NCBI GenBank assembly: GCA_015680685.1
Contig: MNCI01016011.1
Location: 502,555-566,554, forward strand
DNA from: Gnetum montanum
Lineage: Eukaryota > Streptophyta > Gnetopsida > Gnetales > Gnetaceae
DNA length: 64,000 bases
Direction of reading: 5' to 3'
Positions 57,529 to 64,000 of the stretch are shown piece after piece. The notes beneath the pieces were generated by a model. It saw nothing but the letters and a program-made list of their open reading frames with translations, ran no database searches and had not been told where the DNA came from. The first letter of the stretch is position 1; every line of letters begins with the position of its first letter. The position numbers were made by a program, and so were the translations under genes.

Positions 57529-60326
57529 ATGGCCCCTAAATGAGGATAACAAGGAGGATCCTCTTAAGGTGCATTCAAATGGCCAAGGAGAGGTAGAGGC
57601 CAAGTGCCTCCCATAGAACATGCAGAGAAGGAGGCACAATCATTTAGCATCCATTAAGAACCCCTTATTACTACATAATCTAGGCATGTAGAAGGTGGAG
57701 AAGGTGAGGCACTTGAATAGGGATAACATCTTACGTTGTCCCTAGAATGCATTCAGGAAATTTGGGAAAGTTCTACATCAGCTGTAGTGATCGTGAAACT
57801 CAAGTTTGGATTCTTTACTGAATTTTCCCCTGAGTCAGTCAAAGATTAACTTAAAGGATCTCCACTATGGCCTATTCTCTCAAAGAGTAATGAATGGTAT
57901 TTGGGGGAGATGTATCAATTTGGCATAATAAGGAAGAATCCACCACCACTGATATTGGTGGGATTTTAGTTGATTTCTCTACCAAGGCCATTTCAAAAGT
58001 TCTAAACCTTTCGAATACAAGGCCCAAGGTTGCTCACCTATCCACTAATCTAATGTTGATGCATGAATAATATAGTTAAAAAGGGCATATGGCAAGGAGG
58101 ATAAAACATATGGGGAGCTCACACTTGAAGAGAGAATCTATTTTAGAATTGGCACCTATCACCTCTTCCCAACAAAAGGATTAAATAGAATTTCCACCTA
58201 TGTGGCCAAAGGAAGTGTAATCTTGATAGGCAAGTTTGATGCCAACCTACCCCATCTATATCTCATAGAATTATTAAGGTAGTTTGAAGAATGTACGATA
58301 GGGAAGTTTGCATTGCCTTTTCCTTGCCTAATCAAGAAGCTATGTTAGCATGCTGGAATTCTGGGGTACACCAATGGCATCCCCAGAAAGGCTCAAAATA
58401 CCTCATATGTCAAATTGTTGAAGCCTCTAGCACTAAGGAAAGATGCTAGTGAGACATTGGAGCCTAAGCAAGAGCAAATGGTTGGGAACACTACACCTCA
58501 AACAACTGGGCCTAGCCAACTTCTGGACATAAGGCTTAGTCAACAATAAGAAGTAGGGCCCAATGCACAAACTGCAAGCCAAGAAGACCAACTGCCACCA
58601 TCACCCCAAGATTATTGACCATCGATGAGCCATATCTAGGCCATTACATAAAAAATTAGTTGGGGAAGTCATGATGAGGCTAACCTCTTCAAGATCATTG
58701 AGGATGTTGTACAATCCACAATCTTAATTGATCATACACAAGGTGAGGTTTCTATATAAATAGGAGGAGGGGAATCACATTGGTCACAACAAATATTTGG
58801 AAATGCTACATCTTTTCAAGTGTAATTAGAAACTAGTGAAGGTGCCATAGTAATGGTTATGTAACACCAAAATGTAGTGGGAGCAACAAAAGTGGTTGTA
58901 GACTACATCAAAGAATCATTCACTGTCCCTATTGTGCCACTGGTAGATTTCACAAGACCACGCATTGCTCAAACCTTAGTCTGTCCCTTGATGACTCTTG
59001 TAGATCATAAGGATGTTTTGGGTTAGTTGCTACAAATAAGACAAGTGATGAAATTCTTGTTTCACATCCCTCAAGATGTCATAGCAACACAATCAAACCT
59101 CATCTCCACAAAAGGGAAGTTGGTCATGGTGGAGTTTAGGGACGAACATGCAGAGGATGAGTTGAAAAGACTCCAAGAGAAGTTCATCACCCTACAAACT
59201 ACATAGTGGAATCTATCCCAATTTATCCTAGCCAACTAGCAAGAGTCATTTTGGACAAAGTAGCTAAATAAATTTTTAGAAGAGAATAAAAGGATGGGAA
59301 GGGAAAAAGAGAAGGATGATTGGGATGCTTCAAAGGCACAAGGCCAAATGTATGCACATGCCAAAGCACTCAAGGCCTTACAAGAAGAAAATAAACACCT
59401 TGTCACTGAGAATCTTCAGTTGACCACAATTGGAAAATAGGAGAATGTTCTTGAGGAGGATTTCCAACAAACGTGATAATAATTAATAAGGGTCAACTAG
59501 GACATGAATCACTTAGCCAAAGAAAATAGGACCCTCTCAATGGAGGAGGTACGTGTGATCCATTAGCAGATGACTATTGAAATAAGTGCATGGTAGAATG
59601 AGGCCAAGTGACATGAGAAGCTGAAGAAACATTTTCAAGATTAGGTGGGGATGTACAAGTAGATCATTAAGAAAGAAATCCATATGGCCAAGGCCCATAT
59701 CAACACTCTAAGTGCTGAGAATGCTGACTGGTGGACCATACTAGATACTTATGCTTCTTCCACCAAGCAAAACTAAAGAGCCAAGACTTGTAGATCCAAG
59801 ATCTCATTGAGTACATGGAGTTGGTAGACCTACGGTATGCCAACGTAGCCATGTTGATATCAGGATGCTCGAGGATAGAATTAGAAAAGTAGGTAGCAAC
59901 CACCTATGCAAAGTATGAAATAGAATTTGCAAAATACAAAAAGACACTACAGAAATTAGAGGTAGTAAATTCTGAGTTAGAGGTGATCAAGACTAGTTGC
60001 CAAGGGCAAAAAGATGTCATGGTAGATTGGCTCAATGGCACATGGATTACCAAGAATGTAGAGAAAAAACCAAAGCCTATGAGGAGGAATGATGATTTTT
60101 TGCGGCTTGGTACATCAAAGCCAATTAGATGTTCCTAAAACTACCATGTCCATAGAAGGTGCCGACTCCATCAAATATTGGAACATTAGCATGGACGACA
60201 CACAATCCCTGAACTGAAGAGGAAAAGCTTCAAGTGCTTCTTTAGGAATATCCATTTCTAAAACCTGGAGCAAAAGATAAGGGGAAGAGGCCCATGGAGG
60301 AGCCAACACTACCAGGAACCATATGA
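57529..60326 (+). pseudogene. Extra 3' ORF (aORF) of element G, broken
   Basis: The start ATG at 57529 gives MAPK, as in A, followed by a stop. The mid-region (58180-58400) reads RISTYVAKGSVILIGKFDANLPHLYL...ALPFPCLIKKLC, the same core as in C. The second half is strongly coiled coil: ELKRLQEKFITLQT (59160), KALKALQEENKHLVTENLQL (59370), ENRTLSMEEVRVIHQQMTIE (59525). The C-terminal block near 60100-60230 is AAWYIKANQMFLKLPCP...IGTLAWT and EEEKLQVLL, and it ends LPGTI with TGA at 60324-60326. The length (about 930 codons) is the same as in A, C and F, although the sequence is the most divergent. The function is unknown. Confidence 0.78.
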
Positions 60327-60507
60327 GTTCCAACAATTTTTTTTTTTTTGTATTCTATGTTGGTGTCATAACTTTGTTTTGTTTAATTCCACACCATGGC
60401 ATGAAGTAATTCATAGTTAGTTAATAATCCCATACCTATCCATTGTGTAATCAAATGAAATTGTTCTCATGTTGATTATTAGACTCTAGGACGAGTTGTT
60501 ATTCAGT

Positions 60508-60517
60508 CATGGGGGTA
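60508..60517 (+). other. Polypurine tract of element G
   Basis: The sequence tcatgggggta lies directly before the LTR start TGATTAATC. Confidence 0.88.
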
Positions 60518-61320
60518 TGATTAATCATAGTTTGCCAGGCTTTGATATTGGATACGTGATATCACAACATGGATAATGATATTGAATACAAAAAATTGTG
60601 ATTCCTGTGTTGGCTTATAAATATAGCACTCAGGTGCATAGGAACGTGGTTAGTTGGAAAGGTCTTTAGGGTAGATTCTTTTTGTCAGTTTTTAGTTAGT
60701 TTTCAGTTCTTTCCAAAGTGCATGACCACAATGTGATGATTGTAATTGTATGAACCTTTGTTTAAGTATGATGTACTTGGATGCACACTTAGTTTTTAAT
60801 TATTTAATTGTTAACTATTATTTATAGTTTCCTTAATTAATATTCCTTTATTATTATTTACTCTTCTTGTTGTTAATGCGGCATGGATACGTCTTAATCA
60901 TGAACATTTAAGTGTAACTACTTGGCAACCTAGTAGCATATCTAGTAGTGCTCAAGTAATATGTGCTTGGTAATCCCAGAAGTAGTACATGAGGTCCAAG
61001 ATGTGTGTGCATGATTAAGGATGGATGCTCATTACACTTAGGCTAGTTTAGATTTTACTTAATATTGCTTATTAGCTTAATCAAGATTATTTCTCATTGT
61101 CTCTAGAAGTAGCCTAGTGTTAGAAATCACATCATACATCTCACTCTGGACTAAACCATACATGAAAAAGAAAATACTAGTCCAAGTGGGAAGACAGCAA
61201 ACTGTGATCAATGTGTAACTATCTAGGTGCCACAACTAGTCTGTCTACAAAGTTCAACTAGATCACGCATGCATGCTTGTATTCATATGGTTGAGCATAG
61301 TGGTACCTCATTGCTCATCA
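60518..61320 (+). repeat. 3' LTR of element G
   Basis: 803 bp copy of 52227-53080; TATA box tataaata at 60616-60623. It lacks about 50 bp after 'gtacttggatgc' relative to the 5' LTR, and ends attgctcatca. Confidence 0.94.
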
Positions 61321-61325
61321 CTTGT
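61321..61325. repeat. Target-site duplication of element G, right copy (CTTGT)
   Basis: CTTGT pairs with CTTAT at 52222-52226. Confidence 0.85.
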
Positions 61326-61421
61326 GTACCAAAAGACATAGAAGCCATGAAATTTGATTGGATCACATGTGAATGCTTAGTGATTCATATGGTTGAGCAT
61401 AGGAATACTCATCATTCATCA
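61326..61421 (+). repeat. 3' LTR of element A, third piece (U5 end)
   Basis: Contains agaagccatgaaatttgat, then tgattcatatggttgagcat and ends attcatca, aligning with the last 95 bp of F's LTR. With 371 and 406 bp from the other pieces, the LTR totals 873 bp. Confidence 0.88.
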
Positions 61422-61825
61422 TGTGGCAACAAGTATATAGTAGCTTTATGGTGAGATTCTTTTATAGTAGGTCATATTTAGGTTTCTATGTGGGTAGAGT
61501 TCATGCTATCAACCTATATTTTATTATTTTAACATAAATAAATAAATAAATATTTTCATTGAATGCAAGCATATTATTAAGAAAAGTTTCTTTTAACATT
61601 GAATCATTAATTTTTTTAATGCATTTCTTTATTCTTTATTGCTATTCTCCTCGGCATAATTTCCTCCAAGGATGTGCTTAAAAGCTTACCAAACATGTTG
61701 CTTATTCTTGTATTATGGATTTGACAATTATGAAACTCCATTTGATTATTGTACTTGATGTTATCATTATAGTCTGTTTATTCATTAGAGAATCTTTTCA
61801 TTAATATCATTTTGGCATCCCTACT
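61422..61825. other. About 400 bp between elements A and H, no match in the window
   Basis: AT-rich, no ORF, a short (aaat)n run near 61538-61553. It matches no retrotransposon part here, so it may be older flanking genomic DNA or a fragment of a different repeat. If A ended normally, its target duplication would be tgtgg at 61422-61426; the partner would lie outside the window. Confidence 0.5.
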
Positions 61826-62630
61826 TGATGAGCAAAAAAGTAGACCCTACACCCAACCATACAAATAATAAGCATTCACACAAAATCCAATTGAATTTAA
61901 TGAACTAGAACTAATTCTATTATCTAGATAGCTAAGTGTTAGATTGTTTGTCATTATCTTCCTAATCATACTTGTGCAAATTTAGTTTATCTGGTTAAGT
62001 GTGATTGAAGTATATGATTAAAATATTAAAGTTCTAAACTATGTAATCTAAGTGAAAAAATAAATCTAATATAGCCTATGCATGAAGCATTTATTCCTCA
62101 TTCCTCGTACAGATCTTGAGCATATGCCAACATTGCTGGGTTACCAAGTACTCATTGTTGGGCATACTAAGTGGTGCACTATTGGGATTACCAAACATTT
62201 ATGTGTTTGTGCTTGTAGTTGGTTATACACATGTGATATAATTAAGGGTGATGAAAAGTAAAATAAGTAATTAAGTGCTTAAAATTAAGAGTAAACTATA
62301 ATTAAAGAAATTACAAAACTAAGTCAAGTGTTGTAATGAAGTAAATGGATATCAATTTTATTGTCATCATGAAAATATATTCAGGTACATGATCACTTGA
62401 ATAAAATTTTGTGCAATCCACTTGATTCACATCATAGGCACTTGGTGATAAATTCTAACTATTACAGGAACAAACTGACAAAGTTTCACTAGCTATTAAC
62501 CTCGTGGTGCTATAAATGTGGTGAGTACACCATTTATATAGGCATTTATTATGCTTGTGCTAATGCTAATGCATTTACAAAGAAAGGAATTCATTGACAC
62601 AACCTCTTTAAATCTCAAAATCGATACTCA
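61826..62630 (-). repeat. 3' LTR of element H
   Basis: About 805 bp. On the minus strand it starts TGAGTATCG after a G-rich tract, has a TATA box (cctatataaatgg, near 62535) and ends at the conserved tttgctcatca. No second copy is in the window, so the ends rest on family conservation. Confidence 0.8.
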
Positions 62631-62645
62631 TTATGCCCCCACAAC
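62631..62645 (-). other. Polypurine tract of element H
   Basis: Minus strand reads ttgtgggggcataa directly before the LTR. Confidence 0.8.
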
Positions 62646-62869
62646 TAAGTAAAAACTCATTATAAAGTTCACAAGTTTGGGATTGAGTTGTTTAAAAAAT
62701 TATGGAAGTGACAAGATTAACTCTAACTAATTGGATAATTTGAGTATTGCATTACAAAATTTATTCAAGTGTTTACAATCATGGACTCATAACAAAATTA
62801 AACACATTACAAAAAAACTTTTTATGTAGATACAGACAAAAATGTCACAAGGCATATGCCCTTAGTGGT

Positions 62870-64000
62870 GCTAAGCAATGGTGGCACCTACAGTGGCTTC
62901 TCATGCCTTGATGCAGGATATGACTACCTTGCTACTAATGCTATTGTTGATCTCAGTTGAAATGCATCTACTCAAGCCTTCATTTTCTTCTCCTTTGTCC
63001 TAAGATCACGGATTGTCCAAGCCAATTCACCTAGATTAGTAGGTGTGGAAACCTTCCAAGGATAAGGTAGGATTAGACACATGTCATGAGCATTGATGAA
63101 CCAAGCAATGAATTTAATATTGAATGACTTCATTATGTTTTGTAGCTCTTGGTAGTCACTCATTCATTTAGCTAAGCTCTCTACTACAATTCTTTAATTT
63201 TCCACCTTTTCTTTGAGGTATTTAAGCTTCATACTACCAACTCCCAATTTTTGTCACACCTCTTTATGAAGCTTGTAATTATTCTTGTATAAAAAGTATG
63301 AATTATCCACTTCTTTCTCTAGTTTTAATCTTAATCTCCTAGTAGTAAGCATCACAAGATTGGGAGAGTAGAGATTTACCAACTCCATGTACTTTGTCAT
63401 CTCTTCAATTTGTAGCTTCTTCATGCAAATTTTTACTTTATTATATGCATTGAGTTCATCAAAGATGCACTACCATGCATCACCATGGAGTTACTTAAGG
63501 GCTTCATTTATTTTATTCTTAGCCCATCAAATTCTATTTTCATTAATTTCTTTCTATGTGTCAACCTATTCCCTATAATAATTCTTATGTTTTTCATATT
63601 CAAGGTCTCAGTCTTATCTTGATTGTCTATTTCTACCTTATTGCACATACCTTCTTCATTGAAATATTTTTAATTTTTACTAGCAATATGCATACATCCA
63701 CATTTACTTTCATCAATTTCTCCTACTAGTACTTAAGGTATTTTTCTAATTGTTCTTTTGTTTTTGAACCTTAAGTAGCCTTGAACTTTCCTTCATCAAA
63801 TTCTTGTTTTCCTTGCATACCTAGGTATGGTTCTTATTTATTTTGTTTAATATTTCCTTTTTCAAGCATGCATCTAAGATGACTCTATCCTTTTCCATCT
63901 TAACCTATTATTTTTTAGTCTTGATTTGTTCAAATGTCTTATCTCTTGTTAAACTAGCTTGGAGAAGACTAGGATCAAACAAATGAGCTTTCAATTGGAC
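62870..64000 (-). pseudogene. C-terminal part of the aORF of element H
   Basis: Open stretch 63163-62972 reads MSDYQELQNIMKSFNIKFIAWFINAHDMCL, then LPYPWKVSTPTNLGELAWT and KEKKMKA, the conserved C-terminal block seen in A, C, F and G. Upstream (64000-63170) broken frames are E/K/L-rich, as in the coiled-coil half of the other copies. The stop is near 62870 but its exact place is unclear. It runs off the right edge. Confidence 0.75.

Larger units (their letters stand above)
52227..61320 (+). mobile_element. Element G: non-autonomous gag+aORF element without pol, inserted in A's 3' LTR
   Basis: G is 9.1 kb: 5' LTR 52227-53080, PBS 53082-53102, gag 53183-55440, noncoding interval, promoter-like segment, aORF 57529-60326, PPT 60508-60517, 3' LTR 60518-61320. 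No protease, reverse transcriptase, RNase H or integrase motif is found between the gag tail and the noncoding interval; a short trace at about 55505 (SHGGY) aligns with the integrase end of A at about 33690. Its flanks CTTAT/CTTGT, and the rejoining of A's LTR across it, show that it inserted as such. It probably used enzymes of related elements. Confidence 0.9.
7385..61421 (+). mobile_element. Element A: Tat/Athila-like Ty3/gypsy element hosting nested insertions
   Basis: A is the scaffold of the window. Its visible parts are gag C-terminus, protease and the start of reverse transcriptase (7385-9546); the rest of pol, a noncoding interval and the aORF (31665-38785); and a 3' LTR in three pieces (38786-39156, 51821-52226, 61326-61421). 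Insertion of B interrupts reverse transcriptase, and F and G interrupt the LTR. Order and orientation match the colinear element F, which serves as a template. The 5' LTR and most of gag are missing, either outside the window or lost at the junction with D near 7385. A must be older than B, F and G. Confidence 0.85.
61826..64000 (-). mobile_element. Element H: Ty3/gypsy element of the A/C/F family, 3' end only
   Basis: A minus-strand element entering from the right. The window holds its 3' LTR (61826-62630), PPT (62631-62645) and the C-terminal part of its aORF. The LTR has the family's ends (TGATGAGCA..., U5 words ggttgggtgtagggtctac) but a U3 unlike A, C or G. Gag, pol and 5' LTR are outside the window. 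Confidence 0.85.

Overview
This window is nuclear DNA from a land plant, most likely a seed plant with a large, repeat-filled genome. I infer this from wall-to-wall Ty3/gypsy (Metaviridae) LTR retrotransposons of the Athila/Tat type: primer-binding sites derived from tRNA-Asp, FMDD/FIDD reverse transcriptases, 'ILGRPWL'-type proteases, an extra ORF after integrase, 5-bp target-site duplications, and very AT-rich sequence with few CG dinucleotides. I cannot name the species. I found no intact gene and no host gene; every coding region is a decayed retrotransposon ORF.

The layout is a nest that can be resolved almost to the base. Left edge: two truncated elements of one family face each other, E (+, 1-3225) and D (-, 3226-7384); each has leader repeats and gag, and D also has protease. 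Next comes a large + strand element, A, whose first visible part is its gag C-terminus at 7385. A is cut inside reverse transcriptase by B (-, 9547-31664, perfect ATCAT duplication). B is cut between protease and reverse transcriptase by C (-, 14599-27673, CAAGG/TAAGG). A resumes at 31665, finishes pol, carries an extra ORF (35736-38551) and enters its 3' LTR at 38786. That LTR is split twice: by F (+, 39157-51815, ACTTG/ACTTA) and by G (+, 52227-61320, CTTAT/CTTGT). The three pieces of A's LTR sum to about 873 bp, matching the 868-bp 5' LTR of F. After A ends at 61421 there are about 400 bp of sequence that match nothing else here, then the 3' LTR and 3' ORF of a minus-strand element, H, that runs off the window.

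A, C, F, G and H are one superfamily. Their feature in common is a roughly 940-codon third ORF ('aORF') between integrase and the 3' LTR. Where complete it starts near M-[A/S]-P-K, carries a mid-region that resembles the plant transposon domain seen in Athila env-position ORFs, then long coiled coil, then a conserved C-terminal block, and usually ends in G-T-I. Upstream of it in A and C lie a segment resembling the U3 of the family's own LTR, a TATA-like box, and a conserved splice donor and acceptor that place the aORF ATG directly after the acceptor AG. In G the corresponding segment instead resembles G's own, different U3. This suggests that the aORF is expressed from an internal promoter as a spliced message.

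G has gag and aORF but no protease, reverse transcriptase or integrase, yet it has two LTRs, a PBS, a PPT and a target duplication; it looks like a non-autonomous element that moved using partners in trans. The stop codons and lost catalytic residues largely fit C-to-T decay at methylated CG and CHG sites.
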